Positions 7,927 to 15,556 of a stretch of 25,979 nucleotides of DNA are shown here, in pieces. The translations under genes and the position numbers were made by a program. Origin of the DNA: Bacteroidales bacterium M2 (GTDB lineage: Bacteria; Bacteroidota; Bacteroidia; Bacteroidales; Muribaculaceae); contig LUJM01000056.1 in assembly GCA_001689415.1 (NCBI GenBank), positions 1 through 25,979 on the forward strand. Reading direction: 5' to 3'. Each line of letters begins with the position of its first letter. Position 1 is the stretch's first letter. Under the pieces are notes generated by a model. It was not told the DNA's origin. It did no database searches and saw only the letters and a list, made by a program, of their open reading frames with translations.

Positions 7927-8145
7927 GTCGGTAAGTAACTCTTAAAAAATAGTTTATGTAAAAAATATAATATAACTCGCAGCTGATTCTTAAGAGGTGC
8001 GTAGTAAAATAAATTTACATTAAAACAATTTATGGTCTGATAATGTTGTATTTAAAATTATTTAACGGCTTGAGTGTGGTAATGTGGATTTTATTATCTA
8101 TTTTTGACCCCGAAGTTATTACGACTTCATTATTACCTTAGATCA
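7927..8145. other. AT-rich divergent intergenic region
   Basis: This 219-nt AT-rich spacer separates the DUF4136 gene (leftward) and the 79-aa gene (rightward). A perfect -7 box TATTTTTG occurs at 8099-8106 for rightward transcription; its -33 element is weak. I see no gene, tRNA or clear operator here. Confidence 0.6.
8099..8106 (+). promoter_or_regulatory. -7 box upstream of the 79-aa gene and aguA
   Basis: TATTTTTG fits TAnnTTTG. It overlaps the alternative TTG start at 8104, which rules that start out and supports the ATG at 8146, with a leader of about 35 nt. The best upstream TTG (8070-8072) is 26 nt away, longer than usual, so the -33 element is uncertain. Confidence 0.55.
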
Positions 8146-8385
8146 ATGGACGATATCACTGATTTCTTTATATCTATAATACGAGAATCACATAGCGCCG
8201 ACATGGCAGAGGCAACATTTCGTCAGGCACTTGTCGACGACCCCGAACTTCGGCGTAGCTACAAACAATACTGTCGCGAGCAGGGTAATAGCGAGCGCCG
8301 CGGATTCCTTGATTTCTGCCACGAGTATATGGACGGACAAGATGAGATGTGGGATTCTCTAACAGATTATAACGACGAAGAATGA
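8146..8385 (+). CDS. 79-aa acidic hypothetical protein coupled to agmatine deiminase
   Basis: I do not recognise this protein. It is 79 residues, acidic, with no signal peptide or membrane segment, and likely mostly helical: MDDITDFFISIIRESHSADM at the start, an Arg/Tyr/Gln segment (LRRSYKQYCREQG), and an acidic tail ending DYNDEE. The stop overlaps the aguA start (ATGA at 8382-8385), so the two are translationally coupled, suggesting stoichiometric or functional linkage. The frame opens earlier at a TTG (8104), but that lies in the -7 box. The high share of C-ending codons supports real coding. It could be a partner or regulator of the deiminase; this is inference from position only. Confidence 0.75.
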   Translation: MDDITDFFISIIRESHSADMAEATFRQALVDDPELRRSYKQYCREQGNSERRGFLDFCHEYMDGQDEMWDSLTDYNDEE

Positions 8386-9413
8386 GCGAAGTATTACGTT
8401 TCCCGGCAGAATGGGAGCAAGCCGAGGCCGTGCTTTTGGCATGGCCTCACCAAGATACCGACTGGGCTTATATGCTCGATGATGTTCGCAAGACCTACGG
8501 ACACATTATCTGTGCCCTTTCGCAGCATGTGAAAGTACTTGTTATCGGCCCGGAGCAGCCCGGAGCAGAGTATCTGCCCGATGATACAGTGACGGAGAAT
8601 ATAATCTACGTCGAAATGCCTACAAACGACACATGGACCCGCGACTACGGCCCGCTGACAGTTGATGTCGACGGCCTTGCTGCCCTTGTGGATTTCCAAT
8701 TCAACGGCTGGGGACTTAAGTTCGCATCAGATAAAGACAACCTTGCAACCATGCGGCTATGCGAGGCCGGTGTTTTTAAAGCGCCTCGTATCAACAGGCT
8801 CAGTTTCACCCTCGAAGGTGGCTCGGTAGAAAGCGACGGCAAGGGCTTGCTCATTACCACGGCCGATTGCCTGATGTCGCCAAATCGCAACGGCGGAATG
8901 TCGAGAGCCGAAATCGAAGACTGCCTGCGGGCTGACCTCGGAGTAGAGACCGTGCTTTGGATTGAGCATGGCGAGCTTGCCGGCGATGATACCGACGGAC
9001 ACATCGATACCCTCGTGCGTCTTGTGCCGCCGGGAGATACATTGCTCTACGTGGGTTGCAACGACCCTGCCGACGAGCATTATGAATCGCTGTCGGCAAT
9101 GAAAGAAGACCTTATGGCTTTGCGCAGGCCCGACGGTATGCCGTTCAATCTCATCGAGTTGCCCCTTCCCGACCCGATTTATGACCCCGACGAAGGTATA
9201 CGCCTACCGGCTACATATGCCAATTTCCTGATAGTCAACGATGTGGTTCTTGCACCGGTGTATAATCAGCCGGTCAAGGATATGCACGCGCTCTTGGCGA
9301 TACAGGCCGCTATGCCCGACCGCAAAGTGATACCCATCGACTGCCGTTCGCTTATACGTCAGCACGGGTCATTGCACTGTGCAACGATGCAGTTGCCTGT
9401 AGGTGTGTTATAG
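8382..9413 (+). CDS. aguA: Agmatine deiminase
   Basis: AguA converts agmatine to N-carbamoylputrescine and ammonia, the first step of the carbamoylputrescine route to putrescine and spermidine. The 343-aa product is a peptidyl-arginine-deiminase-like pentein with all visible active-site motifs: NDTWTRDYGP (82-91, Asp88), FTLEGGSVESDGKG (142-155), DGHIDTLVRL (205-214, His207) and GSLHCATMQ (329-337, nucleophile Cys333). Length is close to the usual 340-370. It overlaps the upstream 79-aa gene by 4 nt. The next pathway enzyme, N-carbamoylputrescine amidase (aguB), is not in this window. Its stop region overlaps the convergent hemW stop by 6 nt. Confidence 0.95.
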   Translation: MSEVLRFPAEWEQAEAVLLAWPHQDTDWAYMLDDVRKTYGHIICALSQHVKVLVIGPEQPGAEYLPDDTVTENIIYVEMPTNDTWTRDYGPLTVDVDGLAALVDFQFNGWGLKFASDKDNLATMRLCEAGVFKAPRINRLSFTLEGGSVESDGKGLLITTADCLMSPNRNGGMSRAEIEDCLRADLGVETVLWIEHGELAGDDTDGHIDTLVRLVPPGDTLLYVGCNDPADEHYESLSAMKEDLMALRRPDGMPFNLIELPLPDPIYDPDEGIRLPATYANFLIVNDVVLAPVYNQPVKDMHALLAIQAAMPDRKVIPIDCRSLIRQHGSLHCATMQLPVGVL

Positions 9414-10502
9414 TAGCAGGTCGCGGATTATCGCATCGGAAATTAAGAAAGCCTGCTCGGGTATGGCATAGCCACGCCCGGTGGCGGTGAGGTGCCCTGA
9501 TGCGAGATGTGGCATGGCCGACTTTTCGATTGCTCTTTGTTGTGAAGGTGTAAAGCACGACATGTCGATTCCCTCGGCTGTGCGTAACGAAGTCATTATG
9601 CGGTCGTTGGCTCGGTCCGTGTCGCTTTCCTCATCTATTAGCGCGGCAGATTCGGGATTGGTGATATATGCCCTGATGTCGGACGGTACATAATGCCTCA
9701 TACCGTTGATATCTAAAGAATGCGCTCCGGGACCGAGCCCGAGATATGGTACTTCGCGCCAATATGATGAGTTATGTCGCGAGCGAAATCCGGGCTTTGC
9801 AAAATTCGAAATCTCATAATGCTCGAAACCTGCCTCACTGCATTGCCGGCATAGCAGTGTGTACATGTCTTCGATCAGCGAATCGTCGGCCTGGCTTACC
9901 CTGCCTTGTTCGAGCCAGCGCCACAGGCGTGTGCCTTCTTCAAAACTGAGGCAATATGCCGACAAGTGAGTGATGCCGGTGTCGATAAGGGCAGACAGAC
10001 TCCGCTTGAATGAATCTATGTCCTGCCCGGGCAATCCGTATATAAGGTCACCACTGATATTAGTGATGCCCTTGCGTTGTATCAAAGCGATTGCGTCGAG
10101 TGCTTGGCGGGCATTGTGACGCCGGCCTACAGTCTTTAACTCATTGTCGTCGAGCGACTGCACGCCGATGCTGACGCGGTTGATGCCGCAGCCTATCCAG
10201 GTGTCGACCTTGGCGGGGCTTACGTCGTCGGGGTTGACTTCGATAGTAAATTCATTGATGCCGTCGAGCTCGAAAAATGAGGTTAACCTTTCGAATTGCT
10301 CCGGGGAAAGCAGCGACGGAGTGCCGCCACCGATATAGATTGTTGATATCTTTTCGCCTGAAATCTCATTGCGTCGAGCTGCATATTCACGGCCAATGGC
10401 CTCGATATATGCATCGGCCATATCGGGTCGCGCGACAGAATAAAAGTCACAGTAGGCACATTTTACCGTGCAGAAGGGGACATGTATGTATATACCGGCC
10501 AT
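9408..10502 (-). CDS. hemW: Radical SAM heme chaperone HemW (HemN-like)
   Basis: HemW is a radical SAM protein related to coproporphyrinogen III dehydrogenase HemN; it binds heme and is thought to deliver it to cytochromes. The 364-aa product starts MAGIYIHVPFCTVKCAYCDF, with the CxxxCxxC cluster motif at Cys11, Cys15 and Cys18, near the N-terminus as in HemW. The SAM-binding GGGTPS follows, then EVNPDDV, GVQSLDDNELKTVGRRH and GDLIYGLPGQ, and a C-terminal HemN-type extension. Length fits HemW (about 370-380). The frame is open to a TTG at 10517, but the ATG at 10502 is preferred because homologues begin just before the IYIHVPFC motif. A hairpin (10511-10540) ends 8 nt before this ATG. The gene converges on aguA with a 6-nt overlap. 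Confidence 0.93.
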   Translation of the reverse strand: MAGIYIHVPFCTVKCAYCDFYSVARPDMADAYIEAIGREYAARRNEISGEKISTIYIGGGTPSLLSPEQFERLTSFFELDGINEFTIEVNPDDVSPAKVDTWIGCGINRVSIGVQSLDDNELKTVGRRHNARQALDAIALIQRKGITNISGDLIYGLPGQDIDSFKRSLSALIDTGITHLSAYCLSFEEGTRLWRWLEQGRVSQADDSLIEDMYTLLCRQCSEAGFEHYEISNFAKPGFRSRHNSSYWREVPYLGLGPGAHSLDINGMRHYVPSDIRAYITNPESAALIDEESDTDRANDRIMTSLRTAEGIDMSCFTPSQQRAIEKSAMPHLASGHLTATGRGYAIPEQAFLISDAIIRDLLL

Positions 10503-10510
10503 AAATAATA

Positions 10511-10540
10511 AACTCAACTTCAGCGAACCTCAGTTGAGTT
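10511..10540 (-). terminator. Terminator/attenuator between the 54-aa ORF and hemW
   Basis: AACTCAACT (10511-10519) and AGTTGAGTT (10532-10540) form a perfect 9-bp stem. Read on the - strand it is preceded by a run of A and followed by TTATTATTT, so it can terminate transcripts of the upstream small ORF. Read on + it is followed by GTTTTTTT, so it may work both ways. It ends 8 nt before the hemW ATG, so read-through into hemW may be attenuated. Confidence 0.65.
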
Positions 10541-10588
10541 GTTTTTTTTAATGCTTAATTTAATCCAAGTTTCTCAAACGCTACTCGG

Positions 10589-10753
10589 TTAATTCAAAAT
10601 AATCAGTGGCATTGATTTGCCGGTGGCAAAAGCGCTGCGTGCAAGCTGGCAAAGTTTGAAGATAGTTGCCGGCTTAGGCTGACGGCGGTGGTTGTCAACA
10701 CTGACTTCGACAGAGTCAGCAACTGGAGTGTAGAGAGTAGATGTTTTTTTCAT
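10589..10753 (-). CDS. 54-aa hypothetical small protein
   Basis: A short ORF in an otherwise empty 567-nt gap. It starts with ATG followed by three Lys-AAA codons (MKKTSTLYTPVADSVEV...), has a basic middle (NHRRQPKP), then a hydrophobic/basic segment IFKLCQLARSAFATG, and ends PLIILN. Codons show the C-ending bias of neighbouring genes (GAC, GTC, CAC, CGC, CTC, TAC, TTC, ATC), which is rare in random frames. A terminator-like hairpin follows (10540-10511), and a palindrome plus promoter-like sequence precedes it (10824-10844). No signal peptide or lipobox is evident. I do not recognise the family. Reality of the gene is likely but unproven. Confidence 0.6.
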   Translation of the reverse strand: MKKTSTLYTPVADSVEVSVDNHRRQPKPATIFKLCQLARSAFATGKSMPLIILN

Positions 10754-10780
10754 AGGCAAAAGAGCTTTGGTGATTTATAG

Positions 10781-10798
10781 AAGCCCGGTCTTGGGCTT
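10781..10798. other. Small hairpin upstream of the 54-aa ORF
   Basis: AAGCCC (10781-10786) and GGGCTT (10793-10798) form a 6-bp stem with a 6-nt loop. On + it is followed by TCTTTGT, so it could be a weak terminator. On - it would lie in the leader of the 54-aa ORF mRNA, 28 nt before its ATG. Confidence 0.4.
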
Positions 10799-10823
10799 TC
10801 TTTGTATTATTAACGCTCATAGG

Positions 10824-10844
10824 CAAATAATATTGTACAATATT
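10824..10844. promoter_or_regulatory. Perfect 16-bp palindrome, possible operator
   Basis: AATATTGTACAATATT (10829-10844) is a perfect palindrome between the leftward 54-aa ORF and the rightward outer-membrane operon. It overlaps a loose -7-like sequence on the - strand (TATTATTTG, 10832-10824, one base longer than consensus). A dimeric repressor or activator bound here could control the small ORF. No regulator gene lies nearby, so the protein involved is unknown. Confidence 0.4.
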
Positions 10845-11069
10845 GTTAAAAAGTATCGACTCGATGTAGATTTTGTCGATTTGGCCTACCGGAGACTCGA
10901 GGCTGCCATATGGAGCGTTGAAATGAGTATATGGTTTAATTATCGGAACATTCAACGCGAATCACGGCGTCTGTTTGCGATTTTTTTTGTAATTTTACGC
11001 AAAATTTTGCCATGTTGGCTGAATTAGGTTTAAAACCGCAGACCGGCGTATAGCCGGTATTATATTGAT
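10845..11069. other. Leader/intergenic region before the outer-membrane operon
   Basis: No convincing gene lies here; the frame open on + from 10767 has coding-unlike composition. It contains a T-run, the short palindrome GCAAAATTTTGC (10999-11010), and a stable hairpin ACCGGC-GTATA-GCCGGT (11042-11058) ending 11 nt before the ATG at 11070, where it may affect translation. A clear -33/-7 pair was not found. Confidence 0.5.
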
Positions 11070-11816
11070 ATGGAAAAAGTTAAAAGGCTGCTATTTCTTG
11101 TTGCTGCGTTGTTGCTGTCGGCAAGCATCGTAAAGGTGTCGGCGCAAGAGGAGTTCAAGCGTAAACTCGAGCAAGTGTCGTTTGTGCCTAAGGGGGCATG
11201 GGTGGCCGGTGTCAGTGTGAGCTATTCACAGTCTGACCAGGATAATTATCAGTTCCTTGTATTTGAAAAAATCAATGGCGATTCGTATACCTTCAAGCTT
11301 AGCCCTACTGTGATGTTCTGTTTCAAGGACAACCTTACCGCCGGTGGCCGCTTTTCGTACAGCCGCCAGCGTATGAGGCTCAATTCTGCCGACATAGTAC
11401 TCGATAGCGAGACAAACTATGACATCGACAACCTGTATAGTATCAGTCAAAACTATTTCGGTACGGCCCTTTTTCGCAATTATATCAGCCTCGGGCGAAG
11501 CACTCGCTTCGGTCTCTTTACCGAGGTACAGATGCAGCTTGGCGGCGGACAGTCGAAATTGTGTAACGGCTCGGGCGACAACCTCTCGGGTACCTACGAG
11601 CGCAATTTCCAGTTCAATGTCGGTGTCGCCCCCGGTCTGTCTGTGTTCCTCAATAATTATTCGGCAATCGAGGTAAATGTCGGTGTGCTTGGTTTCAACT
11701 ACAATCACACGCGGTCGGTAACCGATCAGATTTATGTCGCCAACCGCCATACCAAGCAGGCCAACTTTAAGATAAATCTGTTTTCAATCACCTTTGGTGT
11801 AATGTTTTATATCTAA
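11070..11816 (+). CDS. Outer-membrane beta-barrel protein (tandem paralogue 1)
   Basis: The 248-aa product has a signal peptide (about 1-25, ending VSAQ) and then alternating aromatic/polar strands typical of a small outer-membrane barrel of about 8-10 strands. It ends in a strand, ITFGVMFYI, with the C-terminal hydrophobic residue expected for barrel insertion. The first strand follows FVPKGAWVAGVSVSYSQSD. The next gene is a paralogue: both share PKGxW near the start, GxFxEVxxxxGxGxS in the middle and a terminal NINLFSIxFGxMxxI-like strand (here KINLFSITFGVMFYI). The second gene starts 5 nt downstream. No domain of known function was recognised. A role as a small pore, adhesin or envelope-structure protein is possible; the sequence does not decide. 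Confidence 0.85.
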   Translation: MEKVKRLLFLVAALLLSASIVKVSAQEEFKRKLEQVSFVPKGAWVAGVSVSYSQSDQDNYQFLVFEKINGDSYTFKLSPTVMFCFKDNLTAGGRFSYSRQRMRLNSADIVLDSETNYDIDNLYSISQNYFGTALFRNYISLGRSTRFGLFTEVQMQLGGGQSKLCNGSGDNLSGTYERNFQFNVGVAPGLSVFLNNYSAIEVNVGVLGFNYNHTRSVTDQIYVANRHTKQANFKINLFSITFGVMFYI

Positions 11817-11821
11817 CCGCT

Positions 11822-12664
11822 ATGAACCGTATATTACGCATCCTTATGCTCCTTGTGGCCGTGGCGGTTACTATCCCTGCCGGCGCACAGATAATCAAGC
11901 GCAAGAATCTGGTAGATATCAACCGCGACAGTATCGAACATGTCATCATCGACGGAGATACAGTGCCGGTGATTCTTCCCGAGAAAAACTACGGGCGTTT
12001 CGACCGAGGCCTCTTTAATTACATCTTCATCCCCAAGGGTAAATGGGGGTTCGGTATCACGGCAAACTACGGCGAATTGCAGACTGAAGACATCCAGGTG
12101 CTGTCGATACTCAAAAATGTTGATTTCAATGGCAAGATGTATTCTATCAAGCCATATGTGTCGTATTTTGTGCGTAGCAACCAGTCGGTTGGCCTGAAGT
12201 TCGACTATACCCGCGGTATCGCCGACCTTGGCAGCCTTGCCATGGACTTCGACGGCGATCTCAATTTCAATCTCCGCGATATCAGCTATTATCAGCAGAG
12301 TTTTTCTGTTGCGGCATTCCACCGTGCGTACGTAGGCCTCGACAGTAACGGCCGATTCGGTATCTTCAATGAGGTGGATTTGAGTTTTGGCAGCGGTTCG
12401 TCGCGCTTCAAACGACTGTACAATGGCGAGCCCAAAGATACCCGCACTATCATAACTCAGGGAGCTCTCAATTTCAGCCCCGGTGTGTGTGTATTTTTGC
12501 AGGATTTTATGTCGTTCAATGTGTCGTTCGGCGTTTTCGGTTTGAAATGGCGCAAGGAGAATCAGAGTACCGACGGTGTCGACGAGGGTTCGCGAGTGAC
12601 CTCGGGTGCTAATTTCCGCTTTAATATATTCAATATTAACTTTGGCTTGATGGTAGTGATATGA
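11822..12664 (+). CDS. Outer-membrane beta-barrel protein (tandem paralogue 2)
   Basis: The 280-aa product has a signal peptide (about 1-22, ending IPAGAQ), then a roughly 50-residue N-terminal segment (KRKNLVDINRDSIEHVIIDG) that the first paralogue lacks, and then the shared barrel opened by FIPKGKWGFGITANYG and closed by FNIFNINFGLMVVI. It lies 5 nt after paralogue 1 and overlaps the PCMD lipoprotein gene by 4 nt, so the three are co-translated. A 282-codon open frame on the opposite strand is a codon-bias shadow. The extra N-terminal segment faces the periplasm and may contact a partner. Function unknown. Confidence 0.85.
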   Translation: MNRILRILMLLVAVAVTIPAGAQIIKRKNLVDINRDSIEHVIIDGDTVPVILPEKNYGRFDRGLFNYIFIPKGKWGFGITANYGELQTEDIQVLSILKNVDFNGKMYSIKPYVSYFVRSNQSVGLKFDYTRGIADLGSLAMDFDGDLNFNLRDISYYQQSFSVAAFHRAYVGLDSNGRFGIFNEVDLSFGSGSSRFKRLYNGEPKDTRTIITQGALNFSPGVCVFLQDFMSFNVSFGVFGLKWRKENQSTDGVDEGSRVTSGANFRFNIFNINFGLMVVI

Positions 12665-14226
12665 AAAAGTATTGTATTGCATTTATTGCCGTCATAGCAG
12701 CAGTACTCTGCGGCTGTATAAAGAATGATATCCCTTACCCTCACATACAGGCCAATTTTATATCGCTTGAGGCCAAGGGGCAGGACCAGGGTACGGTAAT
12801 CGATACTGTAGCCTGCACAGCTACTATCCATTTACCGGAGCAGGTAGATATTACCAATGTGGATATAACGGCATGGACTCTTACTCCCGGAACAGAGATT
12901 GTTGGCGATCCATTCGCCGGGCCTGTAGACCTCAGCAGCCCCTTGTCGGTGGTTCTTCGCTTGTATCAGGATTACCGTTGGAGGATTATTGGTGTTCAGA
13001 GTATCGAACGCTACTTCGAGGTGGCCGGACAAATCGGTGCTACGACAATCGATGTGCCCGGTCGGCGCGTGGTATTAAACGTGCCTGAATCCCAGGATTT
13101 GAAACAGCTCACCGTTACCAAAGCCAAGCTTGGCCCGATAGGTTCGGTGATGAAGCCCGATTTGGCCAACGGTGGTACTTTTGATGCTACCAAGCCTTTC
13201 GAAATCGAAGTTACAGCATATGGACGTACTGATACATGGAAGATTTATGTTGAGTCTGTGTCGGTGTCTGTTCGCACTGTAAGCGTCGATGCGTGGACTT
13301 GTGTGGCATGGGTCAACGGCCTCGGCGAAGCAGGTAAACCGTGCGGCGCTCAATACCGCCTTGCAGGTACTCAGGAATGGACCGATGTCCCGGCCTCGGA
13401 TATCGAGGTTAACGGCGGTAGCTTTACTGCAAAAATAATGCACCTCGATCCGCAGACGTCGTATCAGGCACGTGTGACATCCGGTGATATGTTCGGCGAG
13501 ATAGTTGATTTCAAGACCGGAGCAGCACCACAGTTGCCCAACGGAGACTTCGAACAATGGTGGCTTGATAAGAAAATTTGGTGCCCTTGGGCCGAAAATT
13601 CAACTCCCTATTGGGGTACAGGCAACAAGGGTGCGACAACCCTTGGCGATTCGAATACAACACCTACCGACGACACCCCTTCGGGGTCGGGTTGGGCTGC
13701 AAAACTCGAGACTCGCTTTGTGGGTGTCGGGGCCTTGGGCAAAATTGCCGCCGGTAATATTTTTGCCGGTTCATACGTCAAGACCGTAGGTACTAACGGT
13801 GTGCTGAGTTTAGGCCGTGAATTTACCGAGCGTCCTACAAAGCTGCGCGGTCAGTATAAATATACAGTGACCAATATAAGCCATGCCTCAGGTGAATTCA
13901 AGTCGCTGATCGGACAGCCCGATACGTGTATAATATGGGCTGCGCTTATCGATTCCGATGCCCCGTTTGAAATCCGTACAGCCCCTAACGACCGTCATCT
14001 TTTCGACGAGAACGCCCCCGAGGTTGTGGCTTATGGTAAACTGGAATGCGCACAGACTATAAGCGGCTACATACCTTTTGAATTTGAAATTAAATATAAG
14101 TCAACATCCCGAAAACCGAAATATATACTGGTAACAGCATCGGCCAGCAAGTATGGCGACTACTTTACCGGCGGTAACGGATCAACGCTCTATATAGATG
14201 ATTTTGAACTGCTCTACGACTATTAA
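12661..14226 (+). CDS. PCMD-domain lipoprotein (putative carbohydrate metabolism domain)
   Basis: The 521-aa product has a lipoprotein signal peptide with Cys at about residue 19 (lipobox LCGC), so it is probably anchored in the outer membrane. Regions in order: an N-terminal beta-sandwich-like part (about 30-120, with YQDYRWRIIGVQ); a second beta domain (120-190); an Ig/fibronectin-III-like part (about 195-290, ending TSYQARVTSGDMFGE); and a C-terminal PCMD domain starting PNGDFEQWW (about 297-305), with CPWAENSTPYWGTGN, SLIGQPDTCIIWAALID and the terminal STLYIDDFELLYDY. PCMD proteins are common in Bacteroidetes and look like surface carbohydrate-related proteins, but their activity is not defined. 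The start overlaps the preceding barrel gene by 4 nt, and its end overlaps the porin gene by 29 nt. Confidence 0.88.
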   Translation: MKKYCIAFIAVIAAVLCGCIKNDIPYPHIQANFISLEAKGQDQGTVIDTVACTATIHLPEQVDITNVDITAWTLTPGTEIVGDPFAGPVDLSSPLSVVLRLYQDYRWRIIGVQSIERYFEVAGQIGATTIDVPGRRVVLNVPESQDLKQLTVTKAKLGPIGSVMKPDLANGGTFDATKPFEIEVTAYGRTDTWKIYVESVSVSVRTVSVDAWTCVAWVNGLGEAGKPCGAQYRLAGTQEWTDVPASDIEVNGGSFTAKIMHLDPQTSYQARVTSGDMFGEIVDFKTGAAPQLPNGDFEQWWLDKKIWCPWAENSTPYWGTGNKGATTLGDSNTTPTDDTPSGSGWAAKLETRFVGVGALGKIAAGNIFAGSYVKTVGTNGVLSLGREFTERPTKLRGQYKYTVTNISHASGEFKSLIGQPDTCIIWAALIDSDAPFEIRTAPNDRHLFDENAPEVVAYGKLECAQTISGYIPFEFEIKYKSTSRKPKYILVTASASKYGDYFTGGNGSTLYIDDFELLYDY

Positions 14227-15238
14227 GGCTCTGCTTGCTTCATTTGGCCTTCTTGCAGCCGTTACGGTATCGGCCTCTGATACTGCGTCGGCGCCTGACT
14301 TCAAGAAGTACGTACCTACCTTTCATGGCACCATGAAAGCGTTTTATCAGTTGTCTACAGTAAACGGCGACAGTCGTTTTATGGTACGCCATGCGCGTTT
14401 GAGTGCCGGTGGTTTTGTGATGCCCGGACTCGATTACCTGTTGCAGGTCGATTTCTGCGACAGGGGTAAGATAAAACTGCTCGATGCTTTTATCAGGGTG
14501 TCGCCTGTCGAAGGGCTTAGTATTTATGCCGGTCAGATGCGCGTACCGTTCAGCGTCGAATCATCGCGAGCACCGCATCTGTATTATTTCACCAATGTCG
14601 GCTTGGTTGCTACTTACGGTAATCTGCGCTCGGTGGGTGTCAAGTCCGGTTATGCCCTGCCCGGAACAGGGCTGTATGTCGAAGGTGGCGTGTTTAATGC
14701 TACAGACATGATAGATCACGTGCGCTGGAATAGTGCCCTCACTTACGGTGTCAAGGCTAATTATACAGTGGCCGGATTAAAGCCCGAAGTAGGATTTATG
14801 TCGCGCATACCAGGTGGCCGTGGCAACGGTTGCCGTATCAATCAGGTAGATGCTTCGCTTTCATGGCGCTACGGCGGCTTTTATGTTGAGGGCGAATACA
14901 TTCATCGGTACTATTGCGGCCCGGTAAGGGCTTCGCAGGCCTATAGTGTTTTTGCTGACTATGGCTGGCCGGTTAAATGGCGCTGGGCCAACCGCATGTC
15001 GGTACAAGCCCGCTACGACGGTATCACGGCCGGATCGAATGGCCGCTATTTTGACGGCAAGCTGCCCGTAGATATAGCGGCTCGCAAGAGGCTTACTTTC
15101 GGAACTACTACAAGCCTCGCTTATGAAAAACTGCATTTCGATGTCAAATTGAACTACGAACAGTATTTCTACGATATACGTTATATCGGTGCCGATGATA
15201 ACTCGAAACTTGTTGCCGGTGCGATATTATATTTCTAA
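14198..15238 (+). CDS. Porin of the OprO/OprP family
   Basis: The 346-aa product has a signal peptide (about 1-27, LLASFGLLAAVTVSAS) and the family pattern of phosphate-selective porin O/P: LLQVDF, KLLDAFIRVSP, LSIYAGQMRVPFSVE, then repeated 10-residue amphipathic strands to the terminal AGAILYF, with Phe as last residue. OprO/P porins form anion channels in Pseudomonas; Bacteroidetes homologues have unproven substrates. Its ATG lies inside the last 29 nt of the PCMD gene. No downstream start would keep a signal peptide, so this start is accepted. The HU-like gene follows after 12 nt. It is smaller than classical OprP (about 410 mature residues). Confidence 0.85.
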   Translation: MILNCSTTIKALLASFGLLAAVTVSASDTASAPDFKKYVPTFHGTMKAFYQLSTVNGDSRFMVRHARLSAGGFVMPGLDYLLQVDFCDRGKIKLLDAFIRVSPVEGLSIYAGQMRVPFSVESSRAPHLYYFTNVGLVATYGNLRSVGVKSGYALPGTGLYVEGGVFNATDMIDHVRWNSALTYGVKANYTVAGLKPEVGFMSRIPGGRGNGCRINQVDASLSWRYGGFYVEGEYIHRYYCGPVRASQAYSVFADYGWPVKWRWANRMSVQARYDGITAGSNGRYFDGKLPVDIAARKRLTFGTTTSLAYEKLHFDVKLNYEQYFYDIRYIGADDNSKLVAGAILYF

Positions 15239-15250
15239 ACTCTCTAACTC

Positions 15251-15556
15251 ATGGATTACAAACAATTACGCAAGATACTTGTAGATCGTACCGGACGGTC
15301 GCAAGCTGACATAGATGCCCTTGTCGAGGGGCTTTCGGTAGTGCTGCGGCAGCATGGTGCCGAACTCGACGCTGTCGCTGTTCCCACTTTTGGTACTTTT
15401 TCGCCCGTCAAGCATGACGAGGTGGTAAGCGAGGATTTGTCTACAGGCAAGCGAATGCTGCTTCCACCTGAAATCGTTATGGAATTCGAGCCGAGTGCAT
15501 CGATGCTGCGACGTCTCAACCCTGTTGACGAAGTAATTCCGGACAATACACTGTGA
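15251..15556 (+). CDS. HU/IHF-family DNA-binding protein
   Basis: The 101-aa product has the HU fold: an N-terminal helical pair (LRKILVDRTGRSQADIDALV), VAVPTFGTF matching the conserved beta-hairpin start (GFGTF), a DNA-binding arm (SPVKHDEVVSEDLSTGKRML), and LPPEIVMEFEPSASMLRRLN matching the IPA..FKPS..L segment. The arm is short on Arg and the Pro at its tip is not obvious, so DNA binding may differ from classical HU. It overlaps rmuC by 4 nt and follows the porin by 12 nt, an unusual neighbourhood for a nucleoid protein. Confidence 0.85.
   Translation: MDYKQLRKILVDRTGRSQADIDALVEGLSVVLRQHGAELDAVAVPTFGTFSPVKHDEVVSEDLSTGKRMLLPPEIVMEFEPSASMLRRLNPVDEVIPDNTL

Noticed and set aside
10716..10955. 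79-codon - strand frame overlapping the 54-aa ORF
   Set aside because: Codon use and composition are not coding-like, and it covers the palindrome and leader hairpin; the 54-aa frame is more plausible.
10767..11027. 86-codon + strand frame in the gap before the outer-membrane operon
   Set aside because: It starts with GTG, runs through T-tracts and the palindrome, has no codon bias, and overlaps better-supported control sequences.
11834..12682. A 282-codon open frame antisense to barrel paralogue 2
   Set aside because: It mirrors the real gene, which has a signal peptide, barrel strands and operon overlaps; such frames arise from the strong C-ending codon bias. Its product has no recognisable domain or signal peptide.
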